From Owenia fusiformis (taxonomy: Eukaryota > Annelida > Polychaeta > Sabellida > Oweniidae), in NCBI GenBank assembly GCA_903813345.2, contig CAIIXF020000002.1, positions 16,254,467 through 16,314,466 of the forward strand: a DNA stretch of 60,000 nt. The letters are read 5' to 3'. Below the pieces are notes generated by a model, which worked only from the letters and a program-made list of their open reading frames with translations, was not told where the DNA came from and did no database searches. This document shows, piece by piece, positions 1 to 13,244 of this stretch. Position 1 is the first letter of the stretch; every line of letters starts with the position of its first letter. The position numbers were made by a program, and so were the translations under genes.

Positions 1-3000
1 ATGTCAATTTTCGGACCAGTCGCGCGTAACGCTGGTATCGCATGATATTTGATATTTCGTGAGATGTTTAAGGATACATTTTTACATTTGCCCTACCAAG
101 GACTTGTTGATTGGTCATTCTGTTCGTGAGATATTGAGTATCTAATTTGTCATACAAGTCTGATTTACTTTGGGCTATGTACGGAATGTCAATTTTCGGA
201 CTAGCTGTATATCGCACTGGTAGCAGCGACTAGTTTGATATATTGTGAGACGTTTATGTATATATTTTTAAGTTTGCCAAAGGAGGGATGTATCGATTGA
301 CTTCTCTGTAAGGGGATATAATATCCAATTCGTCTTAATCGCTTATGCAATTTGCGCTCTTGACGAAATGTCAATTGTCCGACCAGTCGTACGTCACACT
401 GGTACATGCCAGTCCTTTGCAATTTTGTGAGACGTTTGAGTATATATTTTGGAGTATGCTCTCGAATGGATTTAATGAATGATGTTCCCGTTCGTGATAT
501 ATTTATGATCGAATTCGTCTTAAATCTATGATGCAGTTTGTGCTCTTGAGGAAATGTCAATTTTCGGACCAATCGTACGTAGCGCTTGTAGCAGCATGAT
601 ATTTGTTATTTAGGGAGATGTTTTAGGATACATTTTTACATTTGCCCTTCCAAGGACTCGTTGATTGGCCATTCTATTCTTGAGATATTGAGTATCTAAT
701 TTGTCATACAAGTCTGATTTACTTTGGGCTATGTACGGAATGTCAATTTTCGGACCAGCTGTACTTCGCACTGGTAGCAGCGACTAGTTTGATATATTGG
801 GAGACGTTTATGTATATATTTTTACGTTTACCAAAGGAGGGATGTATCGATTGACTTCTCTGTTAGGGGGATATATAATATCAAATTCGTCTTAAATCGC
901 TTATGCAATTTGCACTCTTGACGAAATGTCAATTTTCCGACCAGTCGTACGTCACACTGGTACATGCCAGTCCTTTGCAATTTTGTGAGACGTTTAAGTA
1001 TATATATTTGGAGTATGCTCTTAAATGGATTTAATGAATGATGTTCCCGTTTGTGATATATTTTATATCTAATTCGTCTTAAATCCATGATGCAGTTTGT
1101 GCTCTGGAGGAAATGTCAATTTTCGGACCAATCGTACGTAACGCTGGTGGCAGCATGATATTTGTTATTTAGTGAGATATTTCAGGATACATTTTTACAT
1201 TTGCCCTACCGAGGACTTGTTCATTGGTCATTCTATTCGTGAAATATTGAGAATCTAATTTGTCATACAAGTCTGATTTACTTTGGGCTATGTACGGAAT
1301 GTCAATTTCGGACCAGCTGTACATCGTACTGATAGCAGCGACTAGTTTGATATATTGTGAGACTTTTATGTATATATTTTTACGTTTGCCAAAGGAGGGA
1401 TGTATCGATTAACTTCTCAGGGGGATATATAAAATCCAAGTCGTCTTAAATCGCTTATGCAATTTGCGCTCTTGACGAAATGTCAATTTTCCGACCAGTC
1501 GTACGTCACACTGGTACATGCCAGTCCTTTGCAATTTTGTGAGACGTTTAAGTATATTTTTTGGCGTATGCTCTTGAATGAATTTAATGAATGATGTTCC
1601 CGTTCGTGATATATTTTATATCTAATTCGTCTTAAATCTATGGTGCAGTTTGTGCTCTGGAGGAAATGTCAATTTTCGGACCAGTCGTACGTAACGCTGG
1701 TGGCAGCATGATATTTGTTAATTAGTTAGATGTTTCAGGATACATTTTTACATTTGCCCTACCAAGGACTTGTTCATTGGTCATTCTATTCGTGAGATAT
1801 TGAGTATCTAATTTGTCATACAAGTCTGATTTCCTTTGGCCAATGTACGGAATGTCAATTTTCGAACCAGCTGTACATCGCACTGGTAGCAGCGACTAAT
1901 TTGATATATTGTGAGACGTTTATGTATATATTTTTACGTTTGCCAAAGGAGGGATGTATCGATTGACTTCTCTGTTAGGGGGATATATAATATCCAATTC
2001 GTCTTAAATCGCTTATGCAATTTGCGCTCTTGAAGAAATGTCAATTTTCCGACCAGTCGTACGTCACACTGGTACATGCCAGTCCTTTGCAATTTTGTGA
2101 GACGTTTAAGTATATATTTTGAAGTATGCTCTTGAATGGATTTAATGAATCATGTTCCCGTTCGTGATATATTTTATATCTAATTCGTCTTAAATCTATG
2201 ATGCAGTTTGTGCTCTGGAGGAAATGTCTATTTTCGGACCAGTCGTACGTAGCGCTGGTGGCAGCATGATATTTGTTATTTAGTGAGATGTTTTAGGATA
2301 CATTTTTACATTTGCCCTACCGAAGACTTGTTGATTGGTAATTATATTCGTGAGATATTGAGTATCTAATTTGTTACTTTGGCCAATGTACGGAATGTCA
2401 ATTTTCGAACCAGCTGTACATCGCACTGGTAGCAGCGACTAATTTGATATATTGTGAGACGTTTATGTATATATTTTTACGTTTGCCAAAGGAGGGATGT
2501 ATCGATTGACTTCTCTGTTAGGGGGATATATAATATCCAATTCGTCTTAAATCGCTTATGCAATTTGCGCTCTTGAAGAAATGTCAATTTTCCGACCAGT
2601 CGTACGTCACACTGGTACATGCCAGTCCTTTGCAATTTTGTGAGACGTTTAAGTATATATTTTGAAGTATGCTCTTGAATGGATTTAATGAATCATGTTC
2701 CCGTTCGTGATATATTTTATATCTAATTCGTCTTAAATCTATGATGCAGTTTGTGCTCTGGAGGAAATGTCTATTTTCGGACCAGTCGTACGTAGCGCTG
2801 GTGGCAGCATGATATTTGTTATTTAGTGAGATGTTTTAGGATACATTTTTACATTTGCCCTACCGAAGACTTGTTGATTGGTAATTATATTCGTGAGATA
2901 TTGAGTATCTAATTTGTCATACAAGTCTGATTTACGTTGGGCTATGTACGGAATGTCAATTTTCGGACCAGCTGTACATCGCACTGGTAGCAGCGACTAG

Positions 3001-6000
3001 TTTGATATATTGGGAGACGTTTATGTATATATTTTTACGTTTGCCAAAGGAGGGATGTATCGATTGACTTCTCTGTTAGGGGGATATATAATATCCAAGT
3101 CGTCTTAAATCGCTTATGCAATTTGCGCTCTTGACGAAATGTCAATTTTCCGACCAGTCGTACGTCACACTGGTACATGCCAGTCCTTGCAATTTTGTGA
3201 GATGTTTAAGTATATATTTTGGAGTATGATCTTGAATGCATTTAATGAATGATGTTCCCGTTCGTGATATATTTTATATCTAATTCGTCTTAAATCTATT
3301 ATGCAGTTTGTGCTCTTGAGGAAATGTCAATTTTCGGACCAGTCGTACGTAACGCTGGTGGCAGCATGATATTTGTTATTTAGTGAGCTGTTTTAGGATA
3401 CATCTTTACATTTGCCCTACCGAGGACTTGTTGATTGGTCATTCTATTCGTGAGATATTGAGTATCTAATTTGTCATACAAGTCTGATTTACTTTGGGCT
3501 ATGTACGGAATGTCAATTTTCGGACCAGCTGTACATAGCACTGGTAACAGCGACTAGTTTGATATATTGTGAGACGTTTATGTATATATTTCTACGTTTG
3601 CCAAAAAAGGGATGTATCGATTGACTTCTCTGTTAGGGGGATATATAATATCCATTTGTCTTAAATCGCTTATGCAATTTGTGCTCTTGAGGAAATGTCA
3701 ATTTTCCGACCAGTCGTACGTCACACTGGTACATGCCAGTCCTTTGCAATTTTGTGAGACGTTTAAGTATATATTTTGGAGTATGCTCTTTAATGGATTG
3801 AATGAATGATGTTCCCGTTCTTAATATATTTTATATCGAATACGTCTTAAATCTGTGATGCAGTTTGTGCTCTTGAGGAAATGTCAATTTTCGGACCAAT
3901 CGTACGTAGCGCTGGTGGCAGCATGATATTTGTTATTTAGTGAGATGTTTTAGGATACATTTTTACATTTGCCCTTCCAAGGACTCGTTGATTGGTAATT
4001 CTATTCTTGAGATATTGAGTATCTAATTTGTCATACAAGTCTGATTTACTTTGGGCTATGTACGGAATGTCAATTTTCTGACCAGCTGTACATCGCACTG
4101 GTAGCAGCGACTAGTTTGCTATATTGGGAGACGTTTATGTATATATTTTTACGTTTGCCAAAGGATAGATGTATCGATTGACTTCTCTGTTAGGGGGATA
4201 TATAATATCCAATTCGTCTTAAATCGCTTATGCAATTTGCGCTCTTGACGAAATGTCAACTTTCCGAGCAGTCGTGCGTCACACTGGTACATGCCAGTCC
4301 TTTGCAAGTTTGTGAGACGTTTAGGTATATATTTTGGTGTATGCTCTTGAATGGATTTAATGAATGATGTTCCCGTTCGTGATATATTTTATATCTAATT
4401 CGTCTTAAATCTATGATGCAGTTTGTGCTCTGGAGGAAATGTCAATTTTCGGACCAGTCGTACGTAACGCTGGTGGCAGCATGATATTTGTTATTTAGTG
4501 AGATATTTCAGGATACATTTTTACATTTGCCCTACCGAGGACTTGTTGATTGGTCATTCTATTCGTGAAATATTGAGTATCTAATTTGTCATACAAGTCT
4601 GATTTACTTTGGGCTATGTACGGAATGTCAATTTTCGGACCAGCTGTACATCGCACTGGTAGCAGCGACTAGTTTGATATATTGGGAGACGTTTATGTAT
4701 ATATTTTTACGTTTGCCAAAGGAGGGATGTATCGATTGACTTCTCTGTTAGGGGGATACATAATATCCAATTCGTCTTAAATCGCTTATGCAATTTGCGC
4801 TCTTGACGAAATGTCAATTTTCCGACCAGTCGTACGTCACACTGGTACATGCCAGTCCTTTGCAATTTTGTGAGACGTTTAAGAATATATATTTGGAGTA
4901 TGCTCTTGAATGGATTTAATGAATGATGTTCCCGTTCGTGATATATTTTATATCTAATTCGTCTTAAATCTATGATGCAGTTTGTGCACTGGAGGAAATG
5001 TCAATTTTCGGACCAGTCGCACGTAAAGCTGGTGGCAGCATGATATTTGTTATTTAGTAAGATATTTCAGGATACATTTTTACATTTGCCCTACCGAGGA
5101 CTTGTTGATTGGTCATTCCATTCGTGAAATATTGAGTATCTAATTTGTCATACAAGTCAAGTTTCTATATCTAATTCGTCTTAATCTATGATGCAGTTTG
5201 TGCTCTGGAGGAAATGTCAATTTTTGGACCAGTCGCACGTAAAGCTGGTGGCAGCATGATATTTGTTATTTAGTAAGATATTTCAGGATACATTTTTACA
5301 TTTGCCCTACCGAGGACTTGTTGATTGGTCATTCCATTCGTGAAATATTGAGTATCTAATTTGTCATACAAGTCTGATTTACTTTGGGCTATGTACGGAA
5401 TGTCAATTTTCGGACCAGCTGTACATCGCACTGGTAGCAGCGACTACTTTGATATATTGTGAGACGTTTATGTATATATTTTTACGTTTGCCAAAGGAGG
5501 GATGTATCGATTGACTTCTCTGTTAGGGGAATATATAATATCCAATTCGTCTTAAATCGCTTATGCAATTTGCACTCTTGACGAAATGTCAATTTTCCGA
5601 CCAGTCGCACGTCACACTAGTACATGCCAGTCCTTTGCAATTTTGTGAGACGTTTAAGTATATATTTTGGAGTATGCTCTTGAATGGATTTAATGAATGA
5701 TGTTCCCGTTCGTGATATATTTTATATCTATTTCGTCTTAAATCTATGGTGCAGTTTGTGCTCTGGAGAAAATGTCTATTTTCGGACCAGTCGTACGTAA
5801 CGCTGGTGGCAGCATGATATTTGTTATTTGGTGAGATGTTTTAGGATACATTTTTACATTTGCCCTACCGAGGACTTGTTGATTGGTCATTCTATTCGTG
5901 AGATATTGAGTATCTAATTTGTCATACAAGTCTGATTTACTTTGGGCTATGTACGGAATGTCAATTTTCGGACCAGCTGTACATCGCACTGGTAGCAGCG

Positions 6001-6230
6001 ACTAGTTTGATATATTGTGAGACGTTTATGTATATATTTTTACGTTTGCCAAAGGAAGGATGTATCGATTGACTTCTCTGTATGGGGGATATATAATATC
6101 CAATTCGTCTTAAATCGCTTATGCAATTTGCGCTCTTGACGAAATGTCAATTTTCCGACCAGTCGTACGTCACACTGGTACATGCTAGTCCTTTGCAAAT
6201 TTGTGAGACGTTTAAGTATATATTTAGGAG
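1..6230. repeat. Higher-order satellite array (~558 bp = 3 x ~186 bp)
   Basis: Tandem satellite filling the first 6.2 kb. One monomer type, marked by the start of AAATGTCAATTTTCGGACC followed by GTACGTAACGCTGG, recurs at about 552, 1111, 1664, 2222, 2764, 3322, 3879, 4437, 4996, 5212 and 5769, giving spacings near 558 bp. Two other monomers lie between successive copies. All three start with the same ~20-bp core (GAAATGTCAATTTTC) and share a GTGAGA.GTTTA block, so a ~186-bp ancestor was triplicated and then amplified as a trimer. Exceptions are a 542-bp unit (2222–2763, 16 bp lost near 2370) and a 216-bp partial unit (4996–5211). The array continues past the left edge of the window and stops inside a monomer near 6230. 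Short open frames inside it are chance products and change between copies. Confidence 0.95.
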
Positions 6231-6730
6231 TATTGTTCTTTTTTTGTATGGTGAATACTCATAGGGGTCTAATCACATGATCCCCGGCACGTGATTAGAC
6301 GTAAGATGGCCTGTTGACCACGCCACGGAGACTTACCGATGAAAACCTCCGAGTAATTGCCGCTGCTGTAATTTAACGCTAGTACGAAGCGAGTCACTGT
6401 GAAATTTCTGATTAGTGGTCAATATAAATTACGTATGACTTATTACATCACACCCTCGATAATCAAAGGAAGATGTGCGATAATTGGCAAATACCCCCAT
6501 GGCCAAAATGAACCATTCTTAGGTGTAACATGATGAAAAGGATGTCATTTAATTCTTTGAAAAATATTAAAGTGATGGTCACACACTGTCAGAGATAGGG
6601 GTCATTTAGTTCAGCAAGGTTGTATTGACTTACATGGGGCTGTGCACTATTGACTTAACACGGGGATATCATCAGATCTCATTAAGGCCATTGGTTTCCA
6701 TTGGTTATCACTAAAATACCAAAAATACAC
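6231..6730. other. Non-coding flank of the satellite
   Basis: Unique AT-rich sequence next to the satellite edge. It contains one small inverted pair, GTCTAATCAC / GTGATTAGAC, around 6267–6300. I see no gene or splice-site pair. Confidence 0.5.
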
Positions 6731-8082
6731 TATGACCTGAATCGATTGCTAACTTTCAAATTTTACAATGTCATGCCAACCATCGACAACGTACAGTGAC
6801 AAAATATATGGGTGTACACTTTAAATGTACGTTGTCATATATTAACGATTTGAATTGAACTGTGCGATGTAGGTTATAAAAGATTTATTTGGGGAATATG
6901 ATGAAGGATCTCATGTGTAATGTAATGTGCATGATCTTGGCAAGACTTTTAACTTTTTAATTACGTAAACGTAATCTCTAGGTAATTCCACCCACATAAT
7001 TGACCGATTGAAAAATGGTAGTTATATTCACATTTCCATTAATCATTTTTCCCTTAGCTTCTTAGAGTGTCTATTTTCAAATCGTCATTATATAACAACG
7101 TACATCTAAATTGTACACCCGTATATTTTGTCACTGTACCCTCCCCTCCATAAGTTTGGCAACCTTAGCTCCCCCATTGAACTACGTGTCAAAGCCTCTT
7201 TACTTTTGAATTTTTATTTACTTAACCTGCGATGGAAATACTATTGATGTGAACATAATTTGACTTTATTTCCAATACCTCCAAATTTTCTCAATTCTTT
7301 TCCTCAATTACAATAAGTCGAAAATTGATGCTAAAGATGAACTTTTGAAAATCGACATTCCCATGTTAACCAATGGGAAATGGTAGGTTTACCGCAAATC
7401 ATATGCCAGTATATCCATCCATCCGAGTCCTTGCAAAAAATACGAGTTAGGCAGGCAATTGAATTTGCTTACCTTTAATCTATTTAACAAAAAAGTGATA
7501 TGTTTCTTCAGGTTCAACAAAGTTATCGGGCTTTAAAGTCAAAATTGTTTTTCAAAAAACCTCTCCCAATGAAATAACACAGGGTGCGAAAAAAAATAAT
7601 TCAAAAATGACTTTGAACCGCTGTAACTTTAGTATTCATCAAATAAACTAAACACTTAGTGTACAAAAAAGTTAGACAATTCAATTTTCTATATAAAAAT
7701 ATTTTTTGCTGAATCTCTTACTGAAAAGATATCCTGATTTCTGATTTGCCCGAACCTTCCATTTTCCATTGGATTACATGGGAATGACGATTTTCAAAAA
7801 GTCATCAAATTGATCATCAATTTTCGACCTACTGTAAAATTTGGAGGTATTGGAAATAAAGTCAAGTTACGTTTCCATCAATATTACAAGTTATTTCCTC
7901 GCCGGTTAAGTAAATAAAAATTCAAACGTAAAGAGGCTTTAACACTTAGTTCAATGAGGGAGCAAAGATTGCCAAACTTATGGAGAGGAGTGTACGTTGT
8001 CGATGGTTAGGCGTGAACATGACACAAATGGTTTATCTCATCAAATGTGCAAATATGACGTTTGCAATCGATTCAGGTCATA
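6731..8082. mobile_element. Inverted-repeat element, TA-flanked, with a MITE inserted in it
   Basis: The ends TGACCTGAATCGATTGC (from 6733) and its complement (to about 8080) lie next to TA dinucleotides. The arms also share the stretch containing CATCGACAACGTACAGTGAC and a GGGTGTAC block near 6810 and 7115. The right arm is split by a second element at 7139–7992. Without that insertion the element would be about 500 bp. The left arm has lost some bases relative to the right. TA at the ends and the short non-coding body suggest a Tc1/mariner-type MITE; that class call is inference. Confidence 0.7.
7139..7992. mobile_element. Long-TIR MITE (854 bp), TA target duplication, copy 1
   Basis: The ends are CCCTCCCCTCC and GGAGAGGAGTG, flanked on both sides by TA (7137–7138 and 7993–7994). 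The inverted arms run inward for well over 100 bp, including an AAGTTTGGCAACC block and a CCTCTTTACTTTTGAATTTT block. The left arm of the host element at 6785–6805 preserves the empty site (ACGTACAGTGACAAAATAT in complement), so the insertion point and TA duplication are read directly from the window. It belongs to the same family as 54459–55071. No transposase ORF is present. Confidence 0.88.
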
Positions 8083-11018
8083 CTTTAAATTTTAATATTT
8101 AAGGATGTACATTTTTTCTATCATTCCCCCTAGCCTACAAAATGGCTATAGAAAAAAGCTCCAAAAACATATTTTACACTTATCAACAACTTTGTAAAAC
8201 CAAAGATTTTACTTTTATATTTCATTATTTAGTAACATATTTGGATAATATGTAGGGATATGTAGGATACATATGGATTTTGGTAGACACATAATACTTC
8301 CTGGTTGTGAATGTACGCCTCTGCACTTCATAATTGAATTTTATGACCCTAATAAGTGTCCTATACATCAATACAGTGCTGAATATAGTTCAACAAGATG
8401 TTAGTGTGCATGTTAATGTAATAAAAGAAGTATAGTCCCCGGGAGTACAGTCATTTTGAAATATCAGATGAATTATTGAATTACTAGGTATACCATTTTT
8501 CATGGCCGGGGAAATCATAATGATTAGCGCCCTGCTTCCTTTATTTATATTAGATTCAAACCACTTATAGTCCCCATCTCGATACATCAAGGCATTACAT
8601 ATTACATATATACACTACCCATCACATGAGTACTGACGGTGGTTAGGGGAAGCTTAGCTACTAGACCTTGTCTCTCAGGCCCCCCGAACGAGACCTCTCA
8701 CCATTAATACAGATTGCATGACATATGCGTATTTACTACAAGTGATGCCTCAGGACATTGTCTAAGTCAACACTCCCAAAACTATGACTGAAGGAATACA
8801 CTGGTTAAACAATATGTATGGTCCCACTATTTCAATTGTTTCCATCAAATGCATTTCGAATGGGTTAAAGTGAAGTAGGAGTTGCAAAAAGGATTGCATT
8901 TCAAATCAGTTTTTTTAAGATCAAAGCAGAACTCTGTTATCTTACTTCAAAAATTCTAAAATCCCCGAGTTTTTTCATTTCCTGATTGGTGTAAAGGGGC
9001 AGGTACGTTATTGCGAGCCATTTTTAGACAACTCCAACTTAAGACCTAATAATTATTTGACCACAAAAACAAATTGGTTTGTTTGGCCAATGGGTTTTCT
9101 TCATTAAGGGACAATGAAATGAAACTAAAGATGATCGGATTATCTCTTAAGCTGTCATTAATCCACCCATCATCACCAATTTCCCCCAAATATGAGCCCA
9201 AAATGCATGACAAAATTACAATGTACTATAAGACATGATTTACCTGTAAAAAGGAAAAATGAGTCCCCTTGGGATTAAGATAATCCGAAAAACACTGTTC
9301 TTTTTAGGCCAAATTTCCGGCCTAAAATCAACATTTTCTAATACTAATACATCTTGATAGAATAAAAATGACCACACGGGAGGGATATAGAGAAGCCGTC
9401 TGTCCGTCGGTTCGTCTGTCCGGTTGAATGTTCAGACGATGACTCAAATACCAGTCAGCGGATTTGGTTCAAACTGTATATTGTTTTTCAAAACCTTAAT
9501 CAAAATGCCATTTTTAATAAATATGCGACCTTTGATAACTTATATGCTAGTTGACAGCTTTGTTTCAAATTTTATGTTCTGGTGCCTGTGACAAAGGGAA
9601 CAAATGAGTTTTGCTCAAGAAGAGATTTCTAAAATGGTTGCTGGATTCCAAAATGGCTGCCACTTTTTGTTGAAAAAATGTAAACTTTGATAACTCAAAT
9701 ATCAATGGATGGATTTAGTTCAAATGTTATATGCTGATGCCTAGGAAAAAGGAAATCTGGTCGATATGAAATTTTCAAGACGACAGCTGAAATTCAAAAT
9801 GGCCACCATTTTTCTAAAAAAAAGCGTTATCCTTGATAAAATACTAGTGGCCCAAATGTTTTCAAGGTATCCACTATTTATCAAAACCTGTTTTGCTTGG
9901 TGGGATTTGCTACTGCCTTGAGTTGCTGTTTTCAAGGTCACCTTGGCACGCCATGGTATGATAAGATAGCATGTTAAAATGTAAAATCTGTATGGTAGAA
10001 GGTGTCCCCAAAAGTCTACATGAATGATACGAGGACTCTATTTCCTGCATTGAAAAAAGGCTGAACTTTTTACATGATGAATAAAATGCACTTTTCAATT
10101 ACAATCTTAGAAGTTAAAAATTGATATATGGGTACATTTTCAGATACACATCGTACATCATCCCTCAAACAATTATTCAATTTTTGCCTCTCTATAACAT
10201 TTAAATACAGATGGTGGTATTAAAACGAGCTTTTCTATGAACAAAGTTAACTGATGAAACTTCAAATTTTACTTTATAACTCATGAAGTTCTTTCATATT
10301 AATCTTTTTTCTCAATTTCTGGCGTTAAACGTTGCTTGCCTCTGAGATGTAAATATCATGGTATATGTACATGTATATCTATGGAGATTTGCTGAATCCT
10401 TTATATCGTACATTTTTCAAGCACGAATGATGCGAGTGGGCTTTTATTAGTGAAAATCGGTAAGACTTGTATATTCCTCATCATGTATGGCCTGAATGAC
10501 AGCAAGTGTGAGGTTTGCAACTGTCCTGGGGCCATTCTCAAATACTAGAGTATCTTTGGCATTTTGGACGACGTGTACTGGTTTACCGAGAGCGCGATAT
10601 TGGCAATTGGAGCATGTTGTTAAAAGTTGTGTAATTTTGTGATTATCAGTTAGGTGGTCATGAAATATAGAAGGCTGTCAAAGATATGAGTAAAATAGCG
10701 ACAGGGTTTTCATTTGTTTTGACCAAACTGTATTTTATCAATGCAAATAGTATCAAATTAGCCTACTCTTATCAAATTGAACCGAAAAGCAGAAGAACAA
10801 TGCTTTCTCAAAAATGCCTAATGTTGAAATATCCTTTGAAAGCTCTTTGAATTCTCTTTGAAATATCTTTCAATGGCCCCCCAGTTTGATTATATTGGTT
10901 TGACCTAAGATGAGGAAAGTTCATCCAAGATGTGACCAATTACAGTCTGATAATAGTTCATTTCATTCACTTTTCACATCCAGCAAAGCCTATACAAATA
11001 TCCAGGTTGAATGATACC
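8083..11018. other. Gene-free stretch with a degenerate repeat near 9365–9960
   Basis: No splice-bounded exon or long ORF is visible. Around 9436–9850 there are about four degenerate units at ~100–150-bp spacing, sharing a TTGATAACTCAAAT motif followed by GGTTCAAA and CAAAATGGC. They are preceded at 9400–9425 by GTCTGTCCGTC-type low-complexity sequence. The ORFs of 62–66 codons here have no coding character. Confidence 0.5.
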
Positions 11019-11150
11019 TTGGTCACATTTCCTCCAATTTTCTCTACGGCGCCCGACCGATTGAGTATTTTGTTCAAAATTGAATACAATATTGAACAAA
11101 ACACTCTATCGGGCGGGCGCCGGCCGATGGATCGGAGCAAATGTGACCCA
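11019..11150. mobile_element. Small palindromic MITE (~130 bp)
   Basis: A near-complete palindrome. TTGGTCACATTT at the left matches AAATGTGACCCA at the right. Inside, GGCGCCCGACCGAT pairs with the GGGCGGGCGCCGG side, and ATTTTGTTCAAAATTG pairs with the ATTGAACAAAAC side. The transcript could fold into one long hairpin. No clear target-site duplication can be defined. The two overlapping ORFs on opposite strands are by-products of the palindrome. Confidence 0.65.
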
Positions 11151-11864
11151 GGCATTAACCACTATATTTGTTGTACTTCTTGAAATATGAATGTTTAAGA
11201 CAAAAACAAGTTAAATTTCAAATTGTTGATAATTCAATTACGCGTTCCATTTAGTTCAATGAATTTTCGCGATACCTGCTATCTTTCAACTTTGAAAGCA
11301 CATAATTACTTTAGTTCTAGAAAAGCTATTACCTTGCTTTTTATTTCCTTTGAAATAGTTTATCATTTCAGAAAATGTTGTATTTGGGCACCAACAATTA
11401 TTTAAAACTAGGAAATTAAGAATTTATTACAAAATTTCAAAAATTTACACCCCAGTAAGTCACGATTTTCTTAAATCTATATTATCGAGATTTAAAAATT
11501 CGAATTTCCCATGGTGATTTTATATGGTGAAAAACATTCGAACATTTTAATCACACAAGAGAAGTACTACCATAGAATGACGTTTAACGAGCATAAAATA
11601 GGCGTTTTGAAAGAAGGTTTGATACAATTTTTCCATATTTTTGGGATATTGTTGAATTTTCACCTTCCTACGCCCCTGTTCAAGAAAAGGGAAGGTCATC
11701 AGAGATCGCCCATCATTTTGATAAGAAAGCTACAACAGCGTCAAGATCTAATTTCACTTTCTATTAAGGGAAAATGGTGTATCTAGACATTGGTTTTCAA
11801 CAGAATTATTGATAATTTGCATACACATACTAATTTCATTGAATAAACCCATTCTTTAGAGATA
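11151..11864. other. Unique non-coding DNA
   Basis: AT-rich. One 91-codon plus-strand ORF at 11511–11786 has no recognizable motif and no flanking splice logic, so I do not call it a gene. Confidence 0.4.
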
Positions 11865-11918
11865 GGCCATCAGCCTGGGGGGTTGGTCGGTATCAAATTA
11901 GGGGAATAATCGCCATAG

Positions 11919-13244
11919 ATACGACGTCAGATACTGTACATCACGGCGTAACATTGTAATTGTTCATTTTACCGACAAAATGCAAAGATTTGCGCGATAA
12001 ATATGCGCAATGCTCCTCCAAGTAATTGCAGAAGTTTTAATATTCGTGGAATCTTCTTAAAAACTTCAAGTTTTGTTCAGATTAATGTGCGCTTCAACAC
12101 AATTCTATATTCAAAAAGGTTGTGTCACGATATACAGAATTAGAATCACCAGAAGTAGACATTTCAAACCCTACCCGTTTTCTTCTTTGTCGCGCTTTTC
12201 GGCCCTGAGCTCTCGTTGTCGCACCGTCTTTCTAGACTCTTTCACAGTGCCCCTTGTCATATTCAACTGATGTACACAGACGGAAAGATATTAAGGATTG
12301 TTAAATGCATTATTTGTAATTTATTTTAACTCGAATATTTAGTTTTATTTATTTAAAGCAATGAATAATAAAGGAGAACATATACTACGCTAACGGCGTA
12401 ACGTCTTATTTTGTAAAGGCTTCACTTGGGGTTGCGGTGATAAAACGATGTCTATCTCAATATATACTGATTCAAATTAAATGAAATTAATTGTATGTAG
12501 TAAGGGATATATTTAAAAGAACATGCTGAAACATTGGAAAGTTTTGAATGTTTATCCCTTAATTAGAAATATTTGAACTCAAAAAATGAAACGTAATTTT
12601 GTAAATTTTTCACATGGCTTCACTTCATATTTCTTTCAATTTATGCTTCTTACAGACTGAAATTTAATCGAAATGATATAGTTTTTTGATAAAAATATAG
12701 AATATGATATGCCTTTCAGGAATCAAAAAAGAATAATTCACCTTTCAAACGATTTAATGTTTAATTGACCAAAATATATATCTTGTTGGTACGAAATTCT
12801 GTCTGTCCACACTTTTTTTGCATAAATATAAGCGTTAAGTTAGCATTGTTATATTATGACGTCATCACACAGAATCTGTTTGTCTTTTTCAAAATGGTGA
12901 ATTTAAATATTGTGAAAATTTGAGAAAGGTCCGTTAAGAAATGAAAAGGTTATCTTCATTTTTTGTTTAAAATTAAAATCATTTTTCTTCAAAATGTTAC
13001 AGTCCACACCCGGTTTTAGCATAGAAAGTCGCATAATACGGCTTGCGTGATTCTCATTTAAAAAGTCCCAAATCAGTTATTTGGAATTCTGATAGGCAAA
13101 ATATTTCATGGACATACGTGTTCAACTGATGACGAAAAATTGTAGAAAAATGTGATTTTGCTGTCGAGATATTGCGGTTTTAAAAGTAAGTACGCATGTA
13201 AAAATGCAGCAAAATGCCGCGATGTACAGTATCTGACGTCGTAT
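11919..13244. mobile_element. 1.3-kb TIR element with 6-bp target duplication
   Basis: Inserted in the left outer segment of foldback copy 1. Perfect ends of at least 20 bp, ATACGACGTCAGATACTGTA and its complement, are flanked by CCATAG on both sides (11913–11918 and 13245–13250). Foldback copy 2 at about 28218 shows the uninterrupted GCCATAGTGATTTTTGG. The interior is AT-rich with no transposase; a 65-codon ORF at 12073–12270 is not convincing. A 6-bp duplication fits few superfamilies (Dada-type is one), so the class is open. Confidence 0.88.

Noticed and set aside
201-1088. Minus-strand ORFs of 86–123 codons within the satellite
   Set aside because: They follow the tandem units, change or break between copies, and have no domain; open frames arise by chance in the repeat.
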